Shown: one piece after another, positions 36,523-45,172 of the stretch
Layout: the number at the start of each line of letters is the position of its first letter
How positions within the stretch are numbered: the stretch's first letter is position 1
Source of the DNA: Sphingomonas prati
GTDB taxonomy: Bacteria; Pseudomonadota; Alphaproteobacteria; Sphingomonadales; Sphingomonadaceae
DNA: 64,000 bases
Direction: 5' to 3'
Assembly (NCBI RefSeq): GCF_014643515.1
Contig: NZ_BMJP01000001.1
Location: forward strand, 1,116,001-1,180,000
Translations under genes and position numbers: made by a program
The notes under the pieces: generated by a model
Seen by the model: the letters and a program-made list of their open reading frames with translations, nothing else
Databases searched by the model: none
Told to the model about the DNA's origin: nothing

Positions 36523-37139
36523 GCCGGCACGCTCCCGGGCACACCCGCCGGCTTCGGCTTCACGATCGGCACCGGCAGCGCGACGATCCGCCGCACCGTC
36601 CCCGCCGGCCGCCCCTTGCCCGGCGTCAGCGTCAACGTCACGTCGATCGCATCCGGCCAGTCGGTCTGGCGGTCGGGTTCCGCCGGCGGCCAGCTGTCGC
36701 GCCACCCTGCTGCCCCGTCGCGGTACCGCCAGCGCACCGCCGACACCCCGCCCAGCAACCGCTGCGACCGGATCGCCTCACCCGGCACCACCGGCATCAG
36801 CGTCCGGGTCAGCGCCCCCGCCGCCAGCGTATAGGACACCGGCGCGCCATAGCCGCCATTGGCCTGCGCATGCCGCCGGAACGCCACCCCCCCGGCCGAC
36901 CCGGCGATCCCGCCCTCCGACACCTGTTCCAGGTCGCTCGTCACCACGAACATCGCGCGTTGCAGGTCGCCCAGCCGCTCCAGCCGCCCGTCGGTCTGCG
37001 CCTGCACGCCGAGCACATTCTCGACCAGCGCCAGCCCCGCCACCGCGATCAGCCCGAACAGCGCCAGCGACACGATCAGCTCGATCAACGTGAAGCCCTG
37101 CTCCCCCGCCCGCACCTCAAGGCCGCGCACAGGCGTCAA
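36519..37139 (-). CDS. gspJ: type II secretion system minor pseudopilin GspJ
   Basis: About 206 residues. The prepilin peptidase site is EQG then FTLIELIVSLALFG, with Glu at +5. The periplasmic domain has the GspJ-type GDLQRAMFVVTSDLEQV helix. No ATG is available; a TTG at 37139 overlaps the upstream stop (TTGA), and GTGs at 37130 and 37115 are alternatives, all leaving a short basic leader. Forms the tip complex with GspI and GspK. Confidence 0.9.
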   Translation of the reverse strand: MTPVRGLEVRAGEQGFTLIELIVSLALFGLIAVAGLALVENVLGVQAQTDGRLERLGDLQRAMFVVTSDLEQVSEGGIAGSAGGVAFRRHAQANGGYGAPVSYTLAAGALTRTLMPVVPGEAIRSQRLLGGVSAVRWRYRDGAAGWRDSWPPAEPDRQTDWPDAIDVTLTLTPGKGRPAGTVRRIVALPVPIVKPKPAGVPGSVPA

Positions 37140-38212
37140 GCAGACGCGCTCGCCGCCGCCACCTGATACCCGTCCGGCCCCGCGACCAGGATCGACAATT
37201 CGCGCACGCAACTGCCGTCCGACCGGAATTTCAGCGTGCCCGTCACGCCGCGATACGGCTCCATCGCCAGCAACCCCGCCCGGCTGATCCGGTTCTGCGT
37301 GCGCAACCGCTGCACGATCCCCGCCGCGTCATAGGCGAGTGCCGCGATCGTCCCCGGCGTCCCGCCATGCTGCGCCTGAAACGCCGTCGCGAACGTTCCG
37401 AACGCCGTCGGATCCGGCGCCGCGATCCACGCCCCCGCCGTCGCCTGCAACGCCGCCGGCGCATAATCCACGCCCTGCATCAGCCCGAGCAGCTGTACGC
37501 CGCTCCCCGCCAGCCCACGCGCCGCCTCGACGAACACCGCGGCGTTGTCCGGCACCAGCAACGCATCCGGCGCACCGCCCGCGATCCGCCCCAGCTCGAG
37601 CCCAAGCCCCGCCAGGTTCGCCGGCCGCGCGACCGGCACCAGCTCATACCCCAGCTCGCCCTGCAACCGCGCGCACGCCGCCGCGACCTGCGCACTCCAC
37701 GCGCCCTCGCCCGCCAGCAAACCGATCCGCCGCAACCCGCGCTGCCGTCCGTAGCGCAGGATCGCGGTCGTCAGCTGCGACGCGGTGATGCCCAAAATGA
37801 ACGCCCCGCTCTCGTACAGCGAAATATCGTTGCTGAACGACAGCACCGGCACCCGCCCCGCCGCCTCGGCCAGCACCGGGCGCACGTCCGCCGCGAACAC
37901 CGGGCCCAGGATCAGCTTCGCGCCACCCTTGATCGCAGCCCGCGCCGCCAGTGCCGCGCCCGCGCCGGTATCGACCGCCGTCGCCAGCACCGGCTTGCCC
38001 CCGAACGGCAACTGCAACGATGCGGCCCGCTGCATGCTCAGTCCGAGGTTGGCGGATGCGCCGGTCAGCGGTAGCAGGAACGCCACCGGTTCGCGATTGA
38101 CGCGCGGCGCCGCCATCAGGGGAACAGACGATGCAACCGACAGCAGCCCCACGGATCGCGCGAGGCGCAGCATCTGCCGCCGATCCAGCGTCACCGGGTC
38201 TGGCATCGTCAT
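37136..38212 (-). CDS. LivJ/LpoA-like periplasmic binding protein in the T2SS locus
   Basis: A 358-residue protein with a type 1 periplasmic-binding fold (Leu/Ile/Val-binding or penicillin-binding-protein-activator type). The N-terminus DRRQMLRLARSVGLLSVASS resembles a twin-arginine signal peptide. The fold begins at VAFLLPLTGASANLG and continues through LILGPVFAADVRPVLAEA, much like LpoA-type activators. It is coupled to gspJ by a TTGA overlap, so it is probably made with the secretion apparatus. A role in local cell-wall remodelling for the secretin is inference. Confidence 0.82.
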   Translation of the reverse strand: MTMPDPVTLDRRQMLRLARSVGLLSVASSVPLMAAPRVNREPVAFLLPLTGASANLGLSMQRAASLQLPFGGKPVLATAVDTGAGAALAARAAIKGGAKLILGPVFAADVRPVLAEAAGRVPVLSFSNDISLYESGAFILGITASQLTTAILRYGRQRGLRRIGLLAGEGAWSAQVAAACARLQGELGYELVPVARPANLAGLGLELGRIAGGAPDALLVPDNAAVFVEAARGLAGSGVQLLGLMQGVDYAPAALQATAGAWIAAPDPTAFGTFATAFQAQHGGTPGTIAALAYDAAGIVQRLRTQNRISRAGLLAMEPYRGVTGTLKFRSDGSCVRELSILVAGPDGYQVAAASASA

Positions 38213-38928
38213 CCGTCCTCGTCCCCATCGATCGCCACCGCCGCCGCGTCCTGCTGTTCGCAGGGATCGGTGCCGGGGCCTATCTGCTGGCGCTGCTCGC
38301 CACCATACCCGCGCGGCTCGTCCTGCCAGAGGACGTGCCGGCGCTGGGCGCTGTATCAGGAACCATCTGGCACGGCGAGGCCGCACTGGCCGGCGGCGAC
38401 CGGCTGGAATGGCGCTTCGCCCCGCTCCGCACGCTGTCCAGCCTGGCCTTCGCGGCGGACTTCACGGTCACCGGCGCACAGACCGACCTCGCCGGGCGCG
38501 CCGCACTCTCCCCCTCGCGCGTCCGGCTCGATTCGGTAGCCGGCCGCGCGGACGGCACGCTGCTCCGCGCCGCCTTCCCGGACCTGCCGTTCACCTGCGA
38601 ACTGGGGTTGCAGGTCGATGTGCCCCGCCTGACCTTCGGCGACGGCGCCACCGACGTCGCCGGCGAAATTCGCAGCACGCCCGGCACCTGCACGCCGCGC
38701 ACCGGCGGCACCCCCGCCCCGGTCCCCGCGCTCCTGGCCACCGCCCGCGCCGCCGGCCCGAACAGCACCGCGCTGGTCGTCACCCCCGCCACCCAACGCC
38801 GCGAAACCCTCGCCCGCACCGTCTTCACCCGCGACGGCCGCGTCTCCATCACCGTCCGCCCCCAAGGCGCCGCCCTCTTCCCCTTCGCCAGCCCCCCGGG
38901 TGGCCTGTCGCTGGAAACGACGCTGTAG
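38131..38928 (+). CDS. gspN: type II secretion system protein GspN
   Basis: A bitopic inner-membrane T2SS protein: one helix (VLLFAGIGAGAYLLALLATI) and a periplasmic domain with AVSGTIWHGEAAL, typical of GspN. The only ATG in frame (38131) makes a 265-residue protein that overlaps the 5' end of the divergent LivJ-like gene by 82 bp. A non-ATG start nearer the helix (about residue 30) would avoid this and cannot be excluded. Confidence 0.82.
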   Translation: MQPTAAPRIARGAASAADPASPGLASSSVLVPIDRHRRRVLLFAGIGAGAYLLALLATIPARLVLPEDVPALGAVSGTIWHGEAALAGGDRLEWRFAPLRTLSSLAFAADFTVTGAQTDLAGRAALSPSRVRLDSVAGRADGTLLRAAFPDLPFTCELGLQVDVPRLTFGDGATDVAGEIRSTPGTCTPRTGGTPAPVPALLATARAAGPNSTALVVTPATQRRETLARTVFTRDGRVSITVRPQGAALFPFASPPGGLSLETTL

Positions 38929-38964
38929 GGAGGTCATCCGCGAAGGCATTTCCCAGAAAACCGT

Positions 38965-39067
38965 CCATCCCGAGCGAAGTCGAGGGACCCTTCGAGCGCA
39001 GTCGAGAAGCCAACAGCACCCCTCGACTACGCTCGGGGGAAAGCGTGCCTCGACTGCGCTCGGCATG
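38965..39067. repeat. repeat B with additional inverted half units (B5)
   Basis: A full repeat B (38965-39014) is followed by two extra partial units in inverted orientation, CCTCGACTACGCTCGGGGG and CCTCGACTGCGCTCGGCATG. The transcript could form alternative hairpins. Confidence 0.75.
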
Positions 39068-39130
39068 GACGGATCTGGGAAGTTGGGCAGAACCACGATG
39101 GCGCCCCATCAAGTTGAAGCACACCCCCAA

Positions 39131-39194
39131 CCCCGTTCGGTTCGAGCCTGTCGAGAACCCCGCGCTAAGTTCTCGACAAGCTCGAAGCAAACGG
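39131..39194. repeat. repeat A, complete palindrome (A8)
   Basis: Arms 39131-39158 and 39169-39194 with a 10-nt loop, 35 nt from the gspF stop. Confidence 0.85.
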
Positions 39195-39228
39195 ATCAGT
39201 GAAGAAGTTCATGGGGTCAGCAAACCCC

Positions 39229-40458
39229 CTACATCCCCACCAAATTATTCAAATTGATGATCGGCAGCAAAATCGCCAGCACCATCAACAGCACCAGCCC
39301 ACCCATCATCAACAACACCGCCGGCTCCACCAGCGCCACCAGCGTCGACACCGCCTGCTCCAGCTCGCGGTCCAGCTCCCCCGCCGCACGGCCCAGCGCC
39401 GGCCCCAGCCGCCCGCTCGATTCCCCCGACGCCACGATCGCGACCAGCATCGACGGAAAAATCGCCGCCTCCGTCATGCCCGTCTGCAAACTCGCCCCCT
39501 CGCGCACCCGCGCCGCCACCGCCCGCGCGCGCTCCCGCACGTGCAGGTTCGGCGTCACCGCGGCCGCCGCGTTCAGCGCCTCAACCAGTGGCACCATGCT
39601 CTGCACCAGCGTCGCCAGCGACCCCGCGAACCGCGCCGCATTATGCTTGCGCGAAAAGCCCGCCACCGGCCGCGTCGTCGCCAGGAACCGGTGGAAGCGC
39701 AACCGATTGCCCTCCTTCTTCACCCACGCCCGCCACGCGACCATCGCCGCGACGATCCCCGCCGCCATCACCAGCCCGTAACTCTGGAACCCGGCGCTTA
39801 AGCCAATCAGCGCACGCGTTAGGAACGGCAACTCCGCCCCGCGCGACACGAACACCTTCACGATATCGGGCACCACATACACCAGCAGCAGCACCATCAT
39901 CCCGATCGACACCACCGCCAGCAGCGCGGGATACAGCAACGCCAGCTGCACCTTCTGCTGGTTCCGGTGACGATGCTCGACGAACTCGGCCAGGTGATTC
40001 AGCACCTCCGGCAACCGCCCGGACTGCTCCCCCGCCGCCACCGACGCACGGTAGAATTCCGGGAACGCCGCCGGATGATCGCCCAGCGCCTGCGCGAAGC
40101 TCCGCCCGTCCAGGATCCCGCCCCGCACGTTCAGCAACAGCCCCGCCATCGCCGGCGTATCGGCCTGCGCCGCGACCAGCCGCAGCGCCTCCTCGATCCG
40201 GATATCGCTGCTCACCAGCGTCGAAATCTGCCGCGTCACGGTCGACAACGCCCGCGCCCCCACCCGCTTTCGGAACAGCTGGGACAGGTCGATCCCGCCC
40301 TTCGCGTCGCCCACCGGCTTGTCGGTCATCTCGACCGACGTCGGCAACAACTGCCGCTCCCGCAACACCCGCCGCGCTGCGCCCGCGTTCGCCGCCTCGA
40401 GCACGCCGCGCGAGGCTTTGCCCGCGGTATCAACCGCCTTGTACGAGAAGGCTGGCAT
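39229..40458 (-). CDS. gspF: type II secretion system inner membrane protein GspF
   Basis: A 409-residue polytopic platform protein. It shows two homologous GspF domains, each with the VAAGEQSGRLPEVL or VASGESSGRLGPAL motif, and three membrane helices (about 170, 220, 385). The start MPAFSYKAVDTAGK at 40458 is canonical; the open frame upstream is only repeat A sequence. Separated from gspE by repeat A9. Confidence 0.96.
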   Translation of the reverse strand: MPAFSYKAVDTAGKASRGVLEAANAGAARRVLRERQLLPTSVEMTDKPVGDAKGGIDLSQLFRKRVGARALSTVTRQISTLVSSDIRIEEALRLVAAQADTPAMAGLLLNVRGGILDGRSFAQALGDHPAAFPEFYRASVAAGEQSGRLPEVLNHLAEFVEHRHRNQQKVQLALLYPALLAVVSIGMMVLLLVYVVPDIVKVFVSRGAELPFLTRALIGLSAGFQSYGLVMAAGIVAAMVAWRAWVKKEGNRLRFHRFLATTRPVAGFSRKHNAARFAGSLATLVQSMVPLVEALNAAAAVTPNLHVRERARAVAARVREGASLQTGMTEAAIFPSMLVAIVASGESSGRLGPALGRAAGELDRELEQAVSTLVALVEPAVLLMMGGLVLLMVLAILLPIINLNNLVGM

Positions 40459-40478
40459 CAGCGACGCGCTCCGGACCG

Positions 40479-40559
40479 GTTCTCGACAAGCTGGAACCAA
40501 ACGGCACGCGAAGACAATCCCCTACCCCCAACCCCGTTCGGTTCGAGCCTGTCGAGAAC
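40479..40559. repeat. repeat A arms in outward order (A9)
   Basis: A right-type arm (40479-40504) precedes a left-type arm (40532-40559), the reverse of the usual order, with 27 nt between. They can still pair as a hairpin but with a longer loop. It lies between gspE and gspF, which read the same way. Confidence 0.75.
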
Positions 40560-40591
40560 CCGCCCCAACGGGATGTGGGAACAACCGAAAC

Positions 40592-42133
40592 TCACAAATC
40601 GTCCCTCACCACGCGCGCAACCTCGTCCACCGACGTCAGCCCGCCGCGCACCTTCGCGATCCCGTCATCGAGCAAACTCGGCGACCGTTCCCGCGCCGCC
40701 GCCACCAGCGCCGCCTCCGACGCGCCGTCGTGAATCAGCGCCTGCATCCGCTCGTCCACCGTCACCAGCTCGTACAGCCCCAGCCGCCCGCGATACCCGT
40801 CGCCGTGGCACGCCGGGCACCCGACCGGCCGGTACACCACATCGCCCACCGCGATCGCCCCGGACATCAGCGCGACGTCCCGTGCCCCCGCCACATCCTC
40901 GACCCGGCATGCCTGACACAGCTTCCGCACCAGCCGCTGCGCGATCAGCCCGACGATCATCGGCGCGAGCAGATAGCGCTCAACCCCCATGTCGATCAGC
41001 CGCGTCACGCTCCCGATCGCGCTGTTCGTGTGCAGCGTGGACAGGACGAAATGCCCGGTCATGCTCGACCGGACCGCCACCTCCGCGGTCTCGTCGTCGC
41101 GGATCTCGCCCACCATGATGACGTCCGGATCCTGCCGCAGGATCGCACGCAGCCCCCGCGCAAAGGTCAGCTCGGTCTTTGGATTGACCTGCGTCTGGCC
41201 GACACCCTCCAGCTCATATTCGATCGGATCCTCGACCGTCATGATGTTGCGCTGCCGGTCGTTCAGCCGGGTCAGCGCCGCATACAGCGTCGTCGTCTTG
41301 CCGCTACCGGTCGGCCCGGTGACCAGCACGATCCCGTGCGGCCGCTGCAGCAACGTATGGAAGACCCCGATGTCATGCTCGTTCATGCCGAGCGCCTTCA
41401 GGTCAAGCTGCGTCGCCCCGCGGTCGAGCAACCGCAGCACCACCCGCTCGCCATGCTGCGTCGGAATGGTCGAAACGCGCGCATCGATATCGTACCCGCC
41501 GACCCGCAACGTCACGCGCCCGTCCTGCGGCACGCGCTTCTCCGCGATGTCGAGCTTCGCCATCACCTTGATCCGGCTCACCAGCAACGGCGCCAGCGCA
41601 CGCTTCGGCTCCACCCGGTCGCGCAGCACGCCGTCGATCCGGAACCGCACCAGCAGGCGCTTCTCCTGCGTCTCGACATGGATGTCCGACGCGCCCTCCT
41701 TCACCGCCTCCAGCAGCAGCGCGTTGATCAGCCGGATCACCGGCGAATCGTCACGATTGTCGAGCAGGTCGTCCACCGCCGACGCGCTGTCGGCCAGCGC
41801 GGCCAGATCGCTGTCGCTCGCCGACGCGGCATCCGACGCCTCGGTGGCACTATCGCGATATTGCGTACTCAGCGCCGCATCGAACGCCGCATCGTCCAGC
41901 GGCACGATCGGCATCGCATCGCCGAACAACCGCTGCACCTCCAGCATCGCGGCCAGCGACGGCGCGCCGCGCGTCACGCACTCGCCACCGGCCGGCGTCG
42001 CCCGCACGATCACCCCATGCCGCCGCGCAAAGCCGTAAGGCAGCCCGGCGATCGCCACCGGCTCGGCCGGCTGCAACACCAGCACCTCGTCCGCCGCCAC
42101 ATCGACCACGTCGGTCACGATCACGTCGCTCAT
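40592..42133 (-). CDS. gspE: type II secretion system ATPase GspE
   Basis: A 513-residue cytoplasmic ATPase that powers pseudopilus assembly. Walker A is GPTGSGKTTTLY (from residue 273), with Asp box VEDPIEYELEG, Walker B-like DPDVIMVGEIRD and a His box TLHTNSAIGSVTRL. Two CxxC pairs (CQAC, CPAC) form the metal-binding subdomain. The N-terminal domain (1-100) contacts GspL. Its start overlaps the gspM stop by ATGA. Confidence 0.97.
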   Translation of the reverse strand: MSDVIVTDVVDVAADEVLVLQPAEPVAIAGLPYGFARRHGVIVRATPAGGECVTRGAPSLAAMLEVQRLFGDAMPIVPLDDAAFDAALSTQYRDSATEASDAASASDSDLAALADSASAVDDLLDNRDDSPVIRLINALLLEAVKEGASDIHVETQEKRLLVRFRIDGVLRDRVEPKRALAPLLVSRIKVMAKLDIAEKRVPQDGRVTLRVGGYDIDARVSTIPTQHGERVVLRLLDRGATQLDLKALGMNEHDIGVFHTLLQRPHGIVLVTGPTGSGKTTTLYAALTRLNDRQRNIMTVEDPIEYELEGVGQTQVNPKTELTFARGLRAILRQDPDVIMVGEIRDDETAEVAVRSSMTGHFVLSTLHTNSAIGSVTRLIDMGVERYLLAPMIVGLIAQRLVRKLCQACRVEDVAGARDVALMSGAIAVGDVVYRPVGCPACHGDGYRGRLGLYELVTVDERMQALIHDGASEAALVAAARERSPSLLDDGIAKVRGGLTSVDEVARVVRDDL

Positions 42134-42615
42134 TCGCCCTGCACCACCAGTTGCACGTTGACCGTCCCCGGCGCCGTCCCGCGGTCCAGCCGCAGCTCGG
42201 CCAGCGTCACGCCGCCGCCCGTCTCAAGATCCGCCAGCCAGCGGATCGTCGCGTCATAAGGCACACCGTCCATCACGACACGCGTCCGTCCGCCCTCCGG
42301 CTCGACACGCTGTACCGTCAGGCCGAAACCCGCCGCGGTCGTCGTCAGGATCTGCGCCACCGGCCCGGTCCGCGCGGTTCCCGCCGGCCGCACCGCCGGC
42401 CCCGCCGCGACCAGCCCGGCGGACAGCGTCTCGTACGTCCGGATATCGGCCAGCGCCTGGCCGCGCGCCGCCTGCAACGGCTTCACCACCAGCACCAGCA
42501 TCAGCGCGATCACCGCCACGCCGCCCAGCACCGCCAGCATCACGCGTTCGCGCGGCGATCGGTCCATCCACCACGACCGGCCACGCACGACATAGGGTTC
42601 GAACGGGATCGCCAT
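42130..42615 (-). CDS. gspM: type II secretion system protein GspM
   Basis: A 161-residue bitopic platform protein: cytoplasmic N-terminus, one helix (VMLAVLGGVAVIALMLVLVV), then a periplasmic ferredoxin-like domain. The RSPRERVMLAVLGG pattern before the helix is typical of GspM. It overlaps gspL by one base and gspE by four. Confidence 0.9.
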   Translation of the reverse strand: MAIPFEPYVVRGRSWWMDRSPRERVMLAVLGGVAVIALMLVLVVKPLQAARGQALADIRTYETLSAGLVAAGPAVRPAGTARTGPVAQILTTTAAGFGLTVQRVEPEGGRTRVVMDGVPYDATIRWLADLETGGGVTLAELRLDRGTAPGTVNVQLVVQGE

Positions 42616-43736
42616 CAGCCTGCCTCTCCGGTCGCCGATACCGCCGCATTGGCGCGCGTCTGTACCGTGATCTGCCCCTCGGCGCCGCCCGCCGCCGCGG
42701 TCCCGCCGCCGCCGCTCACCACCAGCCCTGCGCTACGCATCCGCGCCTCCACGCCCTGCACAGCGGCCAGGTCCGGCGCGCTCACGTCCAGCACGATCGT
42801 CCCCGCGCCCGCATCATAGGCCAGCGACCGCAACGTCACGCCCGCGCCCATCGCCTGTGAAATCCGCCCCATCATCGGCACGAACGTCGCCCCCGGCGTC
42901 GCATTCCCGCTCGGCAACAGGTCACCCGCCACCTCGGCCAGGTCGCCGCTGGTCGACGTCCCCGGTGCGATCCGCTCGACGATCGCCGCGGTCTCCGCCT
43001 TCCGCTCGGCCGCCACGCGTTGCAGCGCGATCGTGTCCGCCGCCGCGATCGCCCCATGCGCCAGCAGGCCGCAGCCCGCCACGATCGCCGCCCGCCGCCA
43101 CAGTCGCGACGTCGCCCGCCGCACGCGCGCGAACGCGCCCTGCCGCAGGTCGATCGCCACGCTCGGCACGCCAACGACCGGATCGGCCGCCGCCACGCCC
43201 GCGATCCCGTCCGGCAAAGCCTCACCGTACAGGATGCAATCCGGCCGCCCCGCCACGCCCCAGATCGCCGCGAACCGCGCCGCCGGCACAGCAAAGCCGC
43301 CGCCGTCCGCGGTCCGCACCAGCACCCGGTCGCCGGTCCGCTCCACGCCCCACGCGCCCTCGGCCGGCAGGGGCAGCGCCAGCGCATCGGGCATCACCGC
43401 CGCATGGCCCAGCCCCGCCGCCTCGATCCGCGCGACCCATGCCGCCATCGTCGCGGTCGCGACCACGCCCGCCAGATAGCGTCCCGGCCCCGTCTCGGTC
43501 CCGAGCGCGGCATGCACCGCCTCGATCGGCTCGGCGATGCGGTCCTCGATCGCGAACGGCAGTGCCGCCAGCCGTTGCCGCCGCGATGCCAGCGGCAGGT
43601 CGACGACGGTCAGCAGCACCTGCTCGGTCGGCACCAGCACGACCGCCCCGGTCCGCGCGCCCTCGTCTACGGCTTCGCGCAGCACGGGCGCGCCGGCCCC
43701 GAGCACCCACACCCCACCCGGCCCCGCGGGCGGCAT
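42615..43736 (-). CDS. gspL: type II secretion system protein GspL
   Basis: A 373-residue bitopic protein that links GspE to the inner membrane. The N-terminal actin-like cytoplasmic domain (1-230) includes VVDLPLASRRQRLAALPFAI. One helix (about 236-255) and a periplasmic domain follow. The ATG at 43736 is used. A GTG at 43796 with AAGG upstream is possible but would leave only 19 nt to the divergent gspG. Confidence 0.92.
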   Translation of the reverse strand: MPPAGPGGVWVLGAGAPVLREAVDEGARTGAVVLVPTEQVLLTVVDLPLASRRQRLAALPFAIEDRIAEPIEAVHAALGTETGPGRYLAGVVATATMAAWVARIEAAGLGHAAVMPDALALPLPAEGAWGVERTGDRVLVRTADGGGFAVPAARFAAIWGVAGRPDCILYGEALPDGIAGVAAADPVVGVPSVAIDLRQGAFARVRRATSRLWRRAAIVAGCGLLAHGAIAAADTIALQRVAAERKAETAAIVERIAPGTSTSGDLAEVAGDLLPSGNATPGATFVPMMGRISQAMGAGVTLRSLAYDAGAGTIVLDVSAPDLAAVQGVEARMRSAGLVVSGGGGTAAAGGAEGQITVQTRANAAVSATGEAG

Positions 43737-43815
43737 GAAGGCACGCAGACGGCGATAGTCGCGTTGATGGATCGCGTGTAACGTGACTTTCACATAAAGC
43801 CTTATTGGTGGTCCG

Positions 43816-44310
43816 ATGACGACGTTGCCGACAGACACTAGCCTACCGCAGGCCCCACGGGTACTGCCCGAACAAAGACATTTGGGTGACAGTCAGGCCG
43901 GCTTGACGCTGGTCGAAATGATCGTCGTGCTGGCGATCATCGCGCTGGTCGCCGCGCTCATTGTCCCCAACGTCATCGGCCGCCCCGACGAGGCGCGCGT
44001 CACGGTCGCCCGCACCGATCTGAAAACGATCGCCGCCGCGCTCAAGATGTACCGCCTCGACAATGGCGACTACCCCTCAACGCAACAGGGGCTGACCGCG
44101 CTGGCGGAAAAGCCGTCCGGCGTCCCCGTGCCGACCAACTATGCGACCGAAGGCTATCTGCCGCAGGTCCCGATGGACCCGTGGGGTCGCCCCTATGCGT
44201 ACAAGAATCCCGGCGAAAGCGGCAGCGGCTTCGACCTGTCCTCGCTCGGCAAGGACGGCCAGCCCGGCGGCGAAGGCCTCGACGCGGACCTGACCGAACG
44301 CCGCCGCTGA
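43816..44310 (+). CDS. gspG: type II secretion system major pseudopilin GspG
   Basis: A 164-residue major pseudopilin. The cleavage site is QAG then LTLVEMIVVLAIIALVAA with Glu at +5. The pilin domain has YRLDNGDYPSTQQGL and the C-terminal calcium-site region WGRPYAYKNPG. The leader is unusually long (29 residues), and the +1 residue is Leu instead of Phe. First gene of the plus-strand gspG-H-I-C-D unit, divergent from gspL. Confidence 0.96.
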   Translation: MTTLPTDTSLPQAPRVLPEQRHLGDSQAGLTLVEMIVVLAIIALVAALIVPNVIGRPDEARVTVARTDLKTIAAALKMYRLDNGDYPSTQQGLTALAEKPSGVPVPTNYATEGYLPQVPMDPWGRPYAYKNPGESGSGFDLSSLGKDGQPGGEGLDADLTERRR

Positions 44311-44315
44311 CCCGC

Positions 44316-44780
44316 ATGCGGCACGCACGACATCCGTCCGAAACCGGCATGACGCTGGTCGAAATGCTCGTGGTGCTCGTCATCATCGGCATTGCGGGCG
44401 GCGCCGTGACGCTGGGCATGGGCGCCGCCACCCGCGGCGCGAGCGCGGAAAACGAGGCGCGCCGGCTGTCCGCCCGCATCCGCATGGCCGCCGACGACGT
44501 CATGGTCACCGACCGCGCCGTGGCCTTCACCGCCGACGCGCGCGGCTACGGCTTCGTTGCGTGGGACGGCCGCCGCTGGGCTGCGTCCGATACGCCGCTG
44601 CTTGCCCGCCACGACCTGCCGTCCGGCGTCACGCTGTCCGGCGTCACCCCCGCGCCCGTGCCGATCGGGATCGACGGCATGGGCGGCACCATCGACGCCC
44701 GCATCGGCTCCACCCGCGACAGCTGGCGGGTCCGCTACGACGGCATGACCGTCACGACGACCGCGAGTGCGGCATCGTGA
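44316..44780 (+). CDS. gspH: type II secretion system minor pseudopilin GspH
   Basis: A 154-residue pseudopilin. Short leader (MRHARHPSETG) then MTLVEMLVVLVIIGIAGG; Glu at +5. The DRAVAFTADARGYGFVAWDGRRW segment is typical of GspH. Begins 5 nt after the gspG stop; its stop overlaps the gspI GTG. Confidence 0.93.
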   Translation: MRHARHPSETGMTLVEMLVVLVIIGIAGGAVTLGMGAATRGASAENEARRLSARIRMAADDVMVTDRAVAFTADARGYGFVAWDGRRWAASDTPLLARHDLPSGVTLSGVTPAPVPIGIDGMGGTIDARIGSTRDSWRVRYDGMTVTTTASAAS

Positions 44781-45172
44781 CGCATGCGGTGCCCACGTCA
44801 GAACAGGGCTTCTCGCTGATCGAGGCGCTCGTCGCGCTCCTCATCCTGGGCGTCGCCGCCGCCGGCCTCGTCCGCGCGGTCGAAAGCCATATCGACTCCA
44901 TCGCCCGCCTCGAATCACGCGCCGCCGCGGTCTGGGTCGCCGAAAACCGCCTGACCGAACTCGCGATCGGCGATACGGCGGGCGCTGCCGGTGCGGGAAC
45001 GGTCGACATGCTCGGCCGACGCTGGCAGGTGCGCACCATGATCCGCACCAGCCCGGACCCCGACCTGTCCCGCATCGACGTCGCCGTGGGCCCGCCCGGC
45101 GCGGCGCCCATGGTCACGCTCGGCGGCTTCGTCGATCGCGGGCCGAAGGTCGCACCGGTCCCCGCCGCATGA
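44777..45172 (+). CDS. gspI: type II secretion system minor pseudopilin GspI
   Basis: A 131-residue pseudopilin with leader ending SEQG, then FSLIEALVALLILGVAAAG. AVWVAENRLTEL is the GspI-type motif. Starts at GTG 44777 in a GTGA overlap with gspH; its stop overlaps the gspC ATG. Confidence 0.93.
   Translation: MTHAVPTSEQGFSLIEALVALLILGVAAAGLVRAVESHIDSIARLESRAAAVWVAENRLTELAIGDTAGAAGAGTVDMLGRRWQVRTMIRTSPDPDLSRIDVAVGPPGAAPMVTLGGFVDRGPKVAPVPAA

Larger units (their letters stand above)
38929..39228. other. 300-nt convergent gspN/gspF junction filled by repeats
   Basis: Almost the whole gap is made of repeat B with extra half units (38965-39067) and repeat A (39131-39194). No gene is present. 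Confidence 0.7.

Noticed and set aside
13007-40559. Regularly recurring palindromes that could suggest CRISPR arrays
   Set aside because: Copies are kilobases apart, are self-complementary and have no spacer array or cas genes. They are dispersed palindromic elements.
43736-43796. A GTG start for gspL 20 codons upstream
   Set aside because: It has a possible AAGG but would leave 19 nt to gspG and no promoter space. It is kept only as an alternative.
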